Assembly (NCBI GenBank): GCA_024707075.1
Contig: JANQAK010000003.1
Location: 248,001 to 312,000, forward strand
Length of the DNA stretch: 64,000 nucleotides
Direction: 5' to 3'
DNA from: Afipia sp.
GTDB taxonomy: Bacteria; Pseudomonadota; Alphaproteobacteria; Rhizobiales; Xanthobacteraceae
Shown here piece by piece: positions 7,900 to 16,430 of this stretch; within the stretch, counting starts at the first letter, position 1; every line of letters starts with the position of its first letter. The notes below the pieces were generated by a model. It was not told the origin of the DNA. It was given only the letters and a program-made list of their open reading frames with translations, and did not search any database. The position numbers and the translations under genes were made by a program.

Positions 7900-9906
7900 T
7901 TAGGAAGATCTCGCGCGTGCGTTGCCTTTGCCGATCAATATCAGCGTAACTCCCAGCAGAAACCACATTGATCGCTGGTAGAGCAATTCGTGGAACAGGC
8001 TCATCGCTCCGAATCCGGCTATGATCAGGATCACTAGGTATCCGCTCGCATCGTTGGATCGGAATCGCCTTAATTCCTTTGATGCGGTTATGATCACCGG
8101 GGTAAAAAAGGCAGCGGCACCAAGAAGGCCGAATTCAGCCAAGATCCATACCGCGCTGTTATGAATCAGCAGCGGATAGGTTCCCTGCCACTGCGCGATG
8201 AAAGTGCCGAGACCTGCTCCCCAGATCATGTTCGCCTTGAACATGAGAAGGCCGCCCCGAATTGTATCAAAATGCTCCGCGTCCGAACTCGGACGAACGA
8301 GCGCCATGGTCTCGATGGTGCTGGTGCCAAGCTGAGCGGTCGTGAGGCTGTGCACGGCCAAGCTGGCGATGCTGACAGCGACAATCGCAGTTCGCCATAT
8401 TCCGGGGATGAGAACAGATGCCGTAATCAGCACGACTCCAGCGCCGCCAATACCGGCTCTCGACCCCGTGAAGATAATCGCGATCAGTGCAATGACGATG
8501 ATCGTCATCGTGTATTGGGGAAGCGTCAGTCCGACGGCGAGTAACATCAAGCCGATGAAGGCCATAGCGTTCACATTTTGTGCAAAGCCTGTGAACTGGT
8601 GGCTATCGGCAAGCCCGGCCTTCCCAAGCACCATGTCGCCAATCGCGAAAACAATAACCCAGCAGCCTGTAGCCGCGAAGGTGAGCAGTGCCCTCTCACG
8701 ATCGACGCGAGCTGCCATAGCTCCGGCAGCGCCGTAAGCCAGCAGCACGAACCATCCAAGAAATTTGTTGACGACTGCCCATGTCGTCCACCCGATCTGT
8801 GAGGCACCAATGAACAAGCCAATGGTGATCACCGCAGTCATTGCGGCAATATGCAGGTTCAGGTGTTTTAGACGCCACTCCGGCAGCCCATTTCGACGCG
8901 ATTGCAGCAGGAACAGTACGCCACAAATGATTGCAAGCGGATCAGCTACATTGAAATTGATAGTCGAACTGTTCGTTGGTACGTGGATTTGAAAGAATAG
9001 CAGGCAGGCGACGAGCATCGGTAGTACGGCGTTTAGAATCTCCTCGTGGTTAGCGCCAGTCGCCGATGGGTTCTTCTCAGGTTTGGAAATCGCCGGCTTG
9101 ATACGAGTAATTGAGACAACTGCGAGCAGCACGGCGCAGATGATAGACAGTGCCCCGATGGTGATCGCAACTGTAAGAGCGGCGGGCGCCGTCATGCCGA
9201 TGCTGCCGAGCGCACCAACGGCACTAATCTCACGAACGCCCCATCCTGCAAAACTGATAGGGATGCTGGCTGCCAGCATCACCAAGGTTGCAGCCGCGGC
9301 GAGGTCCGCCAGCTCGCAACTTGGTGTGACCGCTCGTGCCGTGATGATATATGCGGCCATCATCGAGAGCTGAACGGCTATGGAGAATATGATCGCGCGA
9401 AGAATGCTCGCGGCTCTGGACCACGTGAACTGACCGGCGGCTTTCTGAATCTGTTTACGCCAAACAATCGCAACAACAATGATGGCGACCGTCAAGCCGA
9501 TCACGATCCGAAGGAGATCAAGGCCGCCAGCGGTAAGATCGAACGTCACTTGATGAAAAAGATAGAGCGCTCCGATAACAGCAAGGCCAAATGAGACAAG
9601 GGCCGCAGCAATGCGTTCTTGGATCGTGATTAGGACGGTGCCAGCGAAGGGCACGTTGCGTTTTGCAAGATATGATCCGCGCGCGGCGATCTGGCCGAAT
9701 ATCTGAAAGAAAATTGCGCCGCCGAGTTGACCAAGGCTCAGTACGGCGACGGCATCGCGCACCGGCATTTGATAACCAAGATCCGCCGCGATTGACCGAA
9801 CACGTAGCGAGGCAAAAAGAGAGCTGATGATAATTGCAGCGGCTGCAATCACGAGATTATCGAGGCGGAATTGTGCAAGACCTTCTCTGAATTGACCAAA
9901 GTCCAT
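7900..9906 (-). CDS. Fusion: flippase-like (UPF0104 / LPG-synthase TM) domain + O-antigen ligase (Wzy_C) domain
   Basis: 668 residues, inner membrane throughout. Roughly residues 1-275 resemble the UPF0104/AglD-type membrane domain, with the signature SIPISFAGWGVREISAVG near residues 215-232. A short hydrophilic linker (about 275-295, KPAISKPEKNPSATGANHEE) leads to a second multi-spanning block. That block has the O-antigen ligase/polymerase features FTGSRAGIGGAGVVL, then WGAGLGTF and the periplasmic-loop motif IHNSAVWILAEFGLLGAA. O-antigen ligases join undecaprenyl-linked glycans to lipid A-core. The two families normally occur as separate genes, so the fusion is notable. The frame is unbroken across the junction. 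The substrate is unknown; surface-glycan assembly is inferred from the domains and the neighbouring methyltransferase and acyltransferase. Confidence 0.8.
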   Translation of the reverse strand: MDFGQFREGLAQFRLDNLVIAAAAIIISSLFASLRVRSIAADLGYQMPVRDAVAVLSLGQLGGAIFFQIFGQIAARGSYLAKRNVPFAGTVLITIQERIAAALVSFGLAVIGALYLFHQVTFDLTAGGLDLLRIVIGLTVAIIVVAIVWRKQIQKAAGQFTWSRAASILRAIIFSIAVQLSMMAAYIITARAVTPSCELADLAAAATLVMLAASIPISFAGWGVREISAVGALGSIGMTAPAALTVAITIGALSIICAVLLAVVSITRIKPAISKPEKNPSATGANHEEILNAVLPMLVACLLFFQIHVPTNSSTINFNVADPLAIICGVLFLLQSRRNGLPEWRLKHLNLHIAAMTAVITIGLFIGASQIGWTTWAVVNKFLGWFVLLAYGAAGAMAARVDRERALLTFAATGCWVIVFAIGDMVLGKAGLADSHQFTGFAQNVNAMAFIGLMLLAVGLTLPQYTMTIIVIALIAIIFTGSRAGIGGAGVVLITASVLIPGIWRTAIVAVSIASLAVHSLTTAQLGTSTIETMALVRPSSDAEHFDTIRGGLLMFKANMIWGAGLGTFIAQWQGTYPLLIHNSAVWILAEFGLLGAAAFFTPVIITASKELRRFRSNDASGYLVILIIAGFGAMSLFHELLYQRSMWFLLGVTLILIGKGNARARSS

Positions 9907-10165
9907 GCTGCGAGTCGCAAAAAAATGCTCCGAACAACAGCCCGGCCGAAAGCGCCCCTTTTACAAGTGTCTGCAACTAGGCACCTTTTTCCGATATTCA
10001 CAGTCGTCGTGCGCGGGAATAGTAGTCTTTTGACAACTAATGGTTTTCTAAAGTATCCGAATAGGATATTAAACAATCCTCGTCAAGGGGTGGCGATTTC
10101 GTTCTGATATATACGAGGCGGATAGAATGATTGTTCGCGTTGAAGTCCCGGCCTACGTTGCGCCA
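9907..10165. other. AT-rich non-coding stretch upstream of the fusion gene
   Basis: No credible gene on either strand. It should contain the promoter of the leftward fusion gene and of the rightward broken regulator. A TTGACA at 10030-10035 faces the regulator, but the matching -10 (TATCCG, 18 bases on) is poor. Confidence 0.4.
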
Positions 10166-10407
10166 ATGATCACTCCTGGGCAGATCGGGCGGCGCGCGCC
10201 CTTGTTCGCTGGACGCAAATCGACCTTGCGACAGCGTCTGGCGTCGGTGAGGCAGCCATCAAGAATATCGAGAGAGGATCGGCTGATCCTCGGTCCAGTA
10301 CTTTGACCGCGATTCAATCAGCGTTCGAAAAGGCGGGGGTCGTGTTTTTGGCAGCCGGTGATACTCGCAATGGCGGCGCGGGCGTGCGGCTGAAACACCC
10401 GGGCTGA
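10166..10407 (+). pseudogene. XRE-family HTH regulator, frameshifted
   Basis: An ATG at 10166 opens MITPGQI. The frame then shifts at about 10186 (CAGATCGGGCGG, where one more C is expected) and continues as RAARALVRWTQIDLATASGV, then GEAAIKNIERGSADPRSSTL, ending KAGVVFLAAGDTRNGGAGVR-LKHPG and TGA at 10405-10407. With one base restored the gene encodes 80 residues. That is the usual size of the short helix-turn-helix regulators that begin MITPxQIRAARALLxWTQ. As written it is not translatable. This may be a real decay event or a sequencing error. No partner gene is adjacent. Confidence 0.75.
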
Positions 10408-10509
10408 CACCATCATCAACGAACGCTGCATTCAGAATGATCCCGGAGTTCACCGGCACTATCGCCGGGCCGGTGCAGCCGCCTGCAAGGCGGAACAATG
10501 TCCACTCTG

Positions 10510-10755
10510 ATCCCCTTGACGCGCCGCGCCAGAATGCAAAAGGCCCCGGCTTGCGCCGAGGCCTGAGTTGAAACTGGAGGTGAGCGTTCTCAGTAACCGA
10601 AGCGATAGTTGATGCCGCCCTTCACCGTGTGAAGCGTGGCGCCGAGTTCGAGGCCCGCGCCGTATGTGGCTGTGCCCAGATCGGCGTACATGTACTCGGC
10701 CTTGGCGGACCAACCGGGCGCAAAGCCGAATTCGAGACCGCCGCCGGCAGCGCAC
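10510..10755. repeat. Direct repeat, left copy (beta-barrel gene 3' end)
   Basis: Closely matches 13702-13950, from GATCCCCTTGAC through the terminator hairpin and the last 55 or so codons of the beta-barrel gene. The two copies are in the same orientation and enclose the methyltransferase and acyltransferase genes. Confidence 0.85.
10538..10564 (-). terminator. Rho-independent terminator of the truncated beta-barrel gene
   Basis: Read on the minus strand: AGGCCTCGGC, a 4-base loop, GCCGGGGCCT, then a short T-run. It is nearly identical to the terminator at 13732-13759 behind the intact gene. Confidence 0.8.
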
Positions 10756-10830
10756 TGCTCGTCCGCTACCCCAAGGATAACTTCTCGGATCCGGACTCGT
10801 GGTAGCGTAGTTCGCCATAGATAAAGCCGT
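10590..10830 (-). pseudogene. Truncated outer-membrane beta-barrel (Omp25/Omp31-like) gene, C-terminal fragment
   Basis: The minus strand ending at the TGA 10590-10592 reads AAGGGLEFGFAPGWSAKAEY, MYADLGTATYGAGLELGATL, then HTVKGGINYRFGY. This is almost the same as the C-terminus of the intact gene at 13785-14456. Upstream of about 10755 the similarity fades and needs frame changes (ILGVADEQ, then a fragment resembling FIYGE-LRY). There is no start codon or signal peptide. The copy cannot give a functional barrel. It probably marks a former tandem paralogue interrupted when the glycan genes arrived. Confidence 0.85.
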
Positions 10831-10932
10831 CTGGGAGCCGGCTCATTCGGCTTCGCCTTGCGGACTTTTACCCGTGTAGGTAAGGTCTTTCGCTATTTGC
10901 ACCTTACTTCGTGGCCCATCGGGACTGATATA

Positions 10933-11676
10933 GTGAAAGCTCTAGTGCAACAGTCGTTTGCGGCCCTCGGCTTTGAGATTAGACGGATCTCAGCGTCGGA
11001 TAATTTTCCATACCCGGAGGCCTCGGAAGCCGAGATCGCAACAGTAAGGACATTCGAGCCTTATACGATGAGCGGTATCCAGCGTCAGTGGTCCCTGCTT
11101 AAGTGCATCGATTATGTCGACGCCGAGGGCATACCCGGCGCGATCGTCGAATGCGGCGTATGGCGCGGCGGTAACATGATGATGGCGACAGCCCACCGGA
11201 AGAGCCGCAATCCTGCGCGAGACATTTATCTTTTCGACACGTTTGCGGGAATGTCAGCGCCGACGGAAGTAGATCGGAAAAGCGGCGGCATGCCCGCGGC
11301 GATCAAGTTTGCCGAAACGAGAGAGGGTGATTTTAGCGACTGGTGTAAGGCTACCCTACCTGATGTGAAATCAAACTTCGCAGCATTCGACTTGCCCGAT
11401 CCGGTCTTTGTCGAAGGCATGGTTGAACAAACACTGCGCGTCCCGTCAAACCTGCCAGACCAGATCGCGATCCTTCGCCTTGATACAGATTGGTACGAAT
11501 CGACGAAGACAGAGCTTGAAGTTCTTTACCCGCGCCTCGTTTCTGGCGGCGTGCTTATTTTGGACGATTATGGTTCATGGCAGGGTGCAAAAAAGGCCGT
11601 TGATGAATATTTTGCTGGCGGATCGCCATTATTGTGCCCCGTCGACTCCAGTTGCCGAGTAGCAATCAAGCCTTGA
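10933..11676 (+). CDS. TylF/MycF-family O-methyltransferase
   Basis: About 247 residues; a SAM- and Mg-dependent sugar O-methyltransferase fold, cytoplasmic, probably methylating a polysaccharide residue. Visible motifs are the SAM-binding region PGAIVECGVWRGGNMMMATA, the segment YLFDTFAGMSAP, and the metal-site region LRLDTDWYESTKTELEVLYP followed by GGVLILDDYGSWQGAKKAVD. I chose the GTG at 10933 (KALVQQSFAALGFEIRR) because GGGA lies nine bases upstream and family members usually begin there. The frame stays open back to a TTG at 10858, next to the truncated barrel gene. The acyltransferase begins four bases after the stop, so the two are coupled and probably decorate the same glycan. Confidence 0.85.
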   Translation: MKALVQQSFAALGFEIRRISASDNFPYPEASEAEIATVRTFEPYTMSGIQRQWSLLKCIDYVDAEGIPGAIVECGVWRGGNMMMATAHRKSRNPARDIYLFDTFAGMSAPTEVDRKSGGMPAAIKFAETREGDFSDWCKATLPDVKSNFAAFDLPDPVFVEGMVEQTLRVPSNLPDQIAILRLDTDWYESTKTELEVLYPRLVSGGVLILDDYGSWQGAKKAVDEYFAGGSPLLCPVDSSCRVAIKP

Positions 11677-11680
11677 CCAA

Positions 11681-13586
11681 ATGGCGGTCGCGTACAGACG
11701 GGAGATAGACGGACTCAGGGCTTTGGCCGTGATCCCGGTTATTCTGTTTCACGCGGGATTTCCTGCCTGTAGTGGCGGCTTCGTCGGCGTGGATGTCTTC
11801 TTCGTTATTAGCGGATATCTGATTACAACAATCATTGTCTCCGACGTTCGCAACGGATCGTTCTCATTAAGTAACTTCTACGAACGCCGCGCACGGCGGA
11901 TACTGCCGGCGCTTTTTCTTGTTATCGTCGCGTGCGTCCCATTCGCTTGGTTGTGGATGACGCCTCATGAGCTCCAACAGTTCGGCAAAAGCATTATCGC
12001 GACCGTCGCGTTCGTTTCGAACGTATTTTTCTGGGTCGGAACTGGCTATTTCGATCAGACCAGTGAGTTAAAGCCGCTGATACACACTTGGAGCCTTGCC
12101 ATCGAAGAGCAGTTCTATCTGTTTTTCCCCGCGCTTCTGCTGTTGATCGCTTGGATTGGACAGCGGCGGCTACTTCTTGCCTTTACAACGATGGCAATCC
12201 TCAGCTTGGCGCTCTCGCAGTACGGCGCGGTCTATAAGCCATCTGCCGCTTTCTTCTTGCTGCCGACCCGCGCATGGGAGTTGCTTCTCGGATCGGTATT
12301 GTCTCTCTACGTTCTAGACAACGGGCTCGCAGTGAAATCGCGAGTAGCAGAGGTGGCGAGCGCCGTGGGCGTAATCATGATTGCAGCGTCCGTTGCAGCT
12401 TTCGACACCACGACTCCATTTCCCGGGCTCTATGCTCTGCCCCCAACCGTAGCGACTGCGCTCGTTATCTATTTTGGAACTGGTGAGACGGTTGTCGGCA
12501 GAGCATTGGCGCGCAAACCGGTAATGGCGTTAGGCCTTATCAGCTACAGCGCATATCTCTGGCATCAGCCGCTCTTCGCTTTTGCGCGGCTTAAGTCCGG
12601 TGGAGACGTAAGTTCGGCTGCCCTCCTCGGTCTTGTCTTGGTAGCCTTCGCGCTTGCGTCCATAAGTTGGCGATACATCGAAACGCCCTTCAGAAAGCGC
12701 CTGACCGTTTCGCGCAAACTGGCCTTTTCTAGTTTTGTAGTCTGCGCGACAGTTCTTGTCGGCGCTGGATCGCTCGCTAATTCTACGGGCGGGTTTGAAA
12801 GATACTACTACAATCACCGACTAACGCCTTTGGAGCGCGGAGTTTACGAAATTGTCCAGCGTGGCACTGGCGGCGACATGTATTTGGACATGGGCGACAA
12901 TGGGGACTGTAATTTTTGGTCGAAGTTCGTGACGCCCGACGTGATAAAAAGGTTTCAGTCCTGCTCTAGTCGATTTGGACAGGCTACCATTGTTCTTGGC
13001 GACTCTCACGCTATGAACATTTTTAACGCTCTCTATCGATCTGACTTCGGCAAGTTCGTTATCGGCATCTCTCAGGGCGGGTGCAGACCTTCTCTGATGA
13101 CCGCAGCTTGCCACTATCATGGGTTTGATGAATTTGCTGCTGCAAACAAAGACAAGATTAAGACGATCATATTTCACCAGTCAGGCGGATATCTCACTAC
13201 CCAAGAGAGCAGGAAGAGGACGATCGATTATTTAACCAAGCTATCGGCAACGGTCCCCGTAGTTTGGTTGGGCCCGTTTCCGGACTCTGGAGGTGGACTT
13301 CCGCGATGTGCGACATTTGGCTGCAAACGGGTTCAAAATGTCGGCTAAAGGTATCGAACAGAACGATCTGCTTGATCGGATGCTACAGCAGATAACATCC
13401 GCAACCCGCGCTGTTGAATACTTGTCCCTATCTCAACTTCTTAGATTTACGCCATCATCTCTGCTACAGGATGGCTGCGTTATCTATCGTGATCGCGACC
13501 ATCTTAGCATCTGCGGCGAGCGCCTTGTCGGCGAGATTTTCAAGCGCACTTACCAGCCGCGCAAGTCATCATACCAAACATTCTGA
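11681..13586 (+). CDS. Acyltransferase-3 / SGNH O-acetyltransferase, frameshifted near the C-terminus
   Basis: An OafA-type membrane enzyme that moves acetyl groups to surface polysaccharide. From MAVAYRREIDGLRALAV it has the family's membrane domain, including FVGVDVFFVISGYLITT and HTWSLAIEEQFYLFFP. A periplasmic SGNH domain begins near residue 420, with nucleophile motif GDSHAMN. The frame ends early at 13348. The catalytic Asp/His block (YRDRDHLSICGERLVGEI) lies in the next frame, up to the stop at 13586. One extra base around 13280, at PFPDS / LEVDFRDVR, explains this; removing it gives 634 residues, a normal length. As written, the SGNH domain lacks its acid-base residues. Whether this is decay or a sequencing error is undecided. 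Confidence 0.85.
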
Positions 13587-13701
13587 TGTAAATCGCCATA
13601 TCCGTGTTGGATGCGCTATTCTGCGATCTGATCTGACCGTTTGTATTTGTCCAAACACTAACTCGACCAGAAGGCTCCGATGAAAAACCGCGGCAGTTCT
13701 A

Positions 13702-13950
13702 GGATCCCCCTGACATTCCGCGCGCGAATGCAAAAAGGCCCCGGCATGCGCCGAGGCCTGAGTTGAAACTGGAGGTGAGCGTTCTCAGTAACCGAAGCGA
13801 TAGTTGATGCCGCCCTTCACCGTGTGAAGCGTGGTGCCGAGTTCGAGACCGCCGAAGTAGGTCTGGGTGCCGAGATCGGCATAGAGATATTCGACCTTCG
13901 CGGACCAGTTGGGCGCGAAGCCATATTCAACTCCGCCGCCTGCCGCCCAG
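13702..13950. repeat. Direct repeat, right copy (beta-barrel gene 3' end)
   Basis: Matches 10510-10755 in the same orientation, covering the terminator and the C-terminal codons of the intact beta-barrel gene. The copies differ by scattered substitutions, so the duplication is not recent. Confidence 0.85.
13732..13759 (-). terminator. Rho-independent terminator of the beta-barrel porin gene
   Basis: On the minus strand AGGCCTCGGC (13759-13750) pairs with GCCGGGGCCT (13745-13736) across a 4-base loop, followed by TTTTT. It lies about 25 bases after the stop codon. Confidence 0.85.
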
Positions 13951-14456
13951 CCGGAGTGAAACTGGCTGTCCGACGCCGAGAGGCCGAGGATGGTCGCATC
14001 CACCTTGTTGCTGGCCCACGCATAGCCGGCCTTGCCGTAAATCAGCGCGTTGCTGAGCGTGAAACCGGCGCGGCCGGTCACCGTGCCGAAGGCCTGAATC
14101 TTGGTGCTGACGGCGACGCCCGGTGCGACTTCGGAATACTGGATGCCGGCCCTCGCCGCGTCGGCCTCGAGGCCGAACACGAACTGGCTGCCGGGCGCCT
14201 GCCAGTTGTAGCCGATGGTGCCGCCGCCGAAACCACCCTTCAAGGCATCCGACGCGCCGGTCACCGTACCGATCCCGGTAATGCCGACCGTGACTTCATC
14301 CGACCATGCGTAGCCGCCCATCGCGCCAACGTAGAAGCCGGACCAGTTGTAGGCCGGAGAGACGATCTGCGCCTTGTAGGTGCGGGCCGGCAGGTCAGCC
14401 GCGGAGGCCGCCGTGGTTGTCGCGAGAAGTGCCAGCGCAATAAGCCTCAAATTCAT
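13785..14456 (-). CDS. Outer-membrane beta-barrel protein (Omp25/Omp31-like porin family)
   Basis: 223 residues. The signal peptide MNLRLIALALLATTTAASA is cleaved before ADLPARTYKA. The mature sequence alternates hydrophobic strands and ends in the aromatic motif KGGINYRFGY needed for barrel insertion. The opening AYNWSGFYVGAMGGYAW is typical of the small 8-strand barrels abundant in Bradyrhizobiaceae. The ATG at 14456 is preceded by GGGGGA at a good distance; an in-frame upstream ATG at 14498 lacks this. A strong terminator follows. A truncated paralogue lies 3 kb away. Confidence 0.9.
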   Translation of the reverse strand: MNLRLIALALLATTTAASAADLPARTYKAQIVSPAYNWSGFYVGAMGGYAWSDEVTVGITGIGTVTGASDALKGGFGGGTIGYNWQAPGSQFVFGLEADAARAGIQYSEVAPGVAVSTKIQAFGTVTGRAGFTLSNALIYGKAGYAWASNKVDATILGLSASDSQFHSGWAAGGGVEYGFAPNWSAKVEYLYADLGTQTYFGGLELGTTLHTVKGGINYRFGY

Positions 14457-14813
14457 CGTCAGTCCCCCAAAATTTGCAATTCGATAGGGCAGTCTCACTC
14501 CTGTTCGCGTGGCGGATCAAGCATAAAATACAACCATTGCGTGTTTTGTTGATACAATGCGCTTTTTAGGTAACATTGGCGGCATTCGCGCGCTGGTCTG
14601 CGGAATAGCCGCCGGGGGTCGTGGGGGCCGGCGGCAGAGCGACCCGTGGATTCACGCCGCGTGCGAAACGCAGGAAACGCCGCGCGCCTGTTCAAATCCG
14701 GGGGCGGCCGTCAAATTCCCTTGCCGTTCACGCACTTCCGCATTTTCGCGATTAACGCTTTGCAAGACTCGGGGCCTTTGTTATATGCGGCCCCATTGCT
14801 GCTTCAGCAGTTT

Positions 14814-14888
14814 TCCTCGGTAGCTCAGCGGTAGAGCATTCGACTGTTAATCGAATGGTCGCTGGTTCGAATCCAGCCCGGGGAGCCA
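14814..14888 (+). tRNA. tRNA-Asn (anticodon GTT), CCA encoded
   Basis: Acceptor TCCTCGG (14814-14820) pairs with CCGGGGA (14878-14884) with one wobble pair. The discriminator is G and CCA is at 14886-14888. The anticodon arm CGACTGTTAATCG gives GTT, and the D-arm AGCTCAGCGGTAGAGC and T-loop TTCGAAT are canonical. Confidence 0.97.
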
Positions 14889-15008
14889 ATCAATTCAGCC
14901 ACTTGCCAGCCCTCACCCGCCCCGTTCCGCCTTGCGGAGGATGACGCGCGTATATAGCTGCCCTGACTGAGGGGGCTGCGGGCGATCCGGGACACAGGTG
15001 GTTTTCAC

Positions 15009-15335
15009 GTGAGCGCAGAAGCCAGAGCCGAACTTGATCGCCATTTCGAGTGGTTTGCCGAGCGGCTTCCCGAGAAGCCTGCCCGCTTTGTGCGCTGGGT
15101 GCGGCAGCCGTCAGCGCTGTGGGTGCGGATTCCGGTGGCGGCGCTGCTCATCCTGGGCGGCATTCTCAGCTTCCTGCCGGTGGTTGGACTCTGGATGTTG
15201 CCGCTTGGCCTGCTGCTGATCGCGCAGGACGTCCCGTTCTTGCAGAAGCCGCTGGCCGATACGCTCGGCTGGCTTGAACTGAAATGGATGGAGCGGAAGG
15301 CGAAGAGAGCGGCCCGCCCGAAAGACCGTGAATGA
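15009..15335 (+). CDS. Small inner-membrane protein, function unknown
   Basis: 108 residues. An amphipathic N-terminal part (SAEARAELDRHFEWFAERLP) precedes two adjacent hydrophobic segments around residues 42-75 (IPVAALLILGGILSFLPVVG and LWMLPLGLLLIAQDVPF). A basic tail (MERKAKRAARPKDRE) is predicted to be cytoplasmic. The start codon is GTG or the nearby in-frame alternative at 15009. The stop overlaps the next small gene as ATGA, so the two are translationally coupled. The pair looks conserved but uncharacterised. Confidence 0.7.
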   Translation: MSAEARAELDRHFEWFAERLPEKPARFVRWVRQPSALWVRIPVAALLILGGILSFLPVVGLWMLPLGLLLIAQDVPFLQKPLADTLGWLELKWMERKAKRAARPKDRE

Positions 15336-15496
15336 GCACGCCGCTCGACATCATCGTCCCGGTCCTGATGTGCGCCGCCCTGCTCTGGTGGATCGGACGC
15401 GGAATGAGTTCGCGCGCGATGCTGATCGCCACGGCGGCGACGCTGGCGGTGATCGCCGGCGTGCTGCTGGTTCAGAACACCATCGGCGGGCGGTGA
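15332..15496 (+). CDS. 54-residue membrane microprotein
   Basis: It begins at the ATG 15332, overlapping the preceding stop (ATGA), and ends at TGA 15494-15496. The sequence starts MSTPLDIIVPVLMCAALLWW and has a first membrane segment around residues 6-20. A polar turn (IGRGMSSR) leads to a second segment (MLIATAATLAVIAGVLLVQN). Coupling and a clean two-helix hairpin support a real gene. It probably works with the 108-residue membrane protein. No function is known to me. Confidence 0.55.
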   Translation: MSTPLDIIVPVLMCAALLWWIGRGMSSRAMLIATAATLAVIAGVLLVQNTIGGR

Positions 15497-15521
15497 ACCG
15501 GAGTGTTTGCCCCATCTGTTG

Positions 15522-15541
15522 GTCCCGGCGAATGCCGGGAC
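15522..15541. repeat. REP-like hairpin
   Basis: GTCCCGGC-GAAT-GCCGGGAC, the same unit as at 3847, 44958 and 45052. It lies between the membrane microprotein and the DTW enzyme gene, which converge on it. Confidence 0.7.
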
Positions 15542-15601
15542 GACTCGATAAATCTGCGCGAGCAGCGCGACGAGGCAATTCGCACGAAACGTGAAATCTC
15601 T

Positions 15602-16363
15602 CTAGGATGTCGACGCCTTGGCGCCCCTGCCGCGCCGGTTTTCCGGACGCCGGTAGTCGCGCTTCGGTCTCGGCTTCGGCGCCAGTTCCGGCATGGTGGT
15701 CTGCACGGCTTTGTACTGCGACAGCATGCGCTGGAATGTGGCGTTGAGCGTGGTCTCGATCTCGGGGCGGCCTTCGAGTCGCGAGAGCACCAGTCCGGCC
15801 GCCTCGATGGTCGAGAGACCGTCGCGGCGCGGCTCCTTGCGCAGCTTGCCGTAGAGCGACGGATGCGCGGGGCCGAGAATGATGCGGCGGCATTTCAGCA
15901 TCCATGCGTTGCGCCACCACAGCGCCTTGGCCTGGCTCCATGTGCCGTCGAGCAGCACGATGCCTTCGATGTCCTTCAGGATGGCGCGCTGGTTGTCCTC
16001 GATCTCGCCCTTGCGGTCGATGGCGACCACATCGCGCTCGGTGGCGAGGTCTTCAACCTTGGCCGAGCCGAGATAGAGAATCGCCCAGTCCTGCGGATCG
16101 ACGCTGCGCCCCAGCGCCTTGGACAGGCTCGGCCACGACAGCCCGATCTTGAGCGTGGCTTTCTTGAAGTGCTGCGCCGTCAGCCGCGCGGTGCCGAGCG
16201 CCCTGTCCTGCTCCTGCGGATGCTGGAGGATCAAGAGTTCGATCCGGTTGGCGATCGGCTCCACGCTGTCGCAGATGCACAGCGGCAGCGGCTTGCCGCA
16301 GCGCGGGCATTCCTCGATCTCTTCGGGCGCATCGGCGGCAATGGTTTTGGCGGATTTGGACAT
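15602..16363 (-). CDS. tapT: DTW-domain tRNA-uridine aminocarboxypropyltransferase
   Basis: 253 residues; the family transfers the 3-amino-3-carboxypropyl group of SAM to uridine 47 of tRNA (acp3U). An N-terminal zinc-ribbon-like motif CPRCGKPLPLCICD spans residues 19-32. The signature reads LLDGTWSQAKALWWRN, with DGTW in place of the simple DTW. The later segment GLSTIEAAGLVLSRLEG matches the family's S-T-x-E-A block. The C-terminal 25 residues are Arg/Lys-rich and probably bind RNA. It is monocistronic, with the ABC exporter gene upstream on the same strand. The gene name follows E. coli TapT and is by family only. Confidence 0.85.
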   Translation of the reverse strand: MSKSAKTIAADAPEEIEECPRCGKPLPLCICDSVEPIANRIELLILQHPQEQDRALGTARLTAQHFKKATLKIGLSWPSLSKALGRSVDPQDWAILYLGSAKVEDLATERDVVAIDRKGEIEDNQRAILKDIEGIVLLDGTWSQAKALWWRNAWMLKCRRIILGPAHPSLYGKLRKEPRRDGLSTIEAAGLVLSRLEGRPEIETTLNATFQRMLSQYKAVQTTMPELAPKPRPKRDYRRPENRRGRGAKASTS

Positions 16364-16430
16364 GGCCCGGCTATACGCCCCGGGCCCGGCGTCAGCAACC
16401 GCTCAGGGGGCATTTGCAGGACGATGAGCG

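Noticed and set aside
10030..10059. Sigma-70-like promoter TTGACA / TATCCG
   Set aside because: The -10 is poor and the spacing is 18; one good hexamer in AT-rich DNA is weak evidence.
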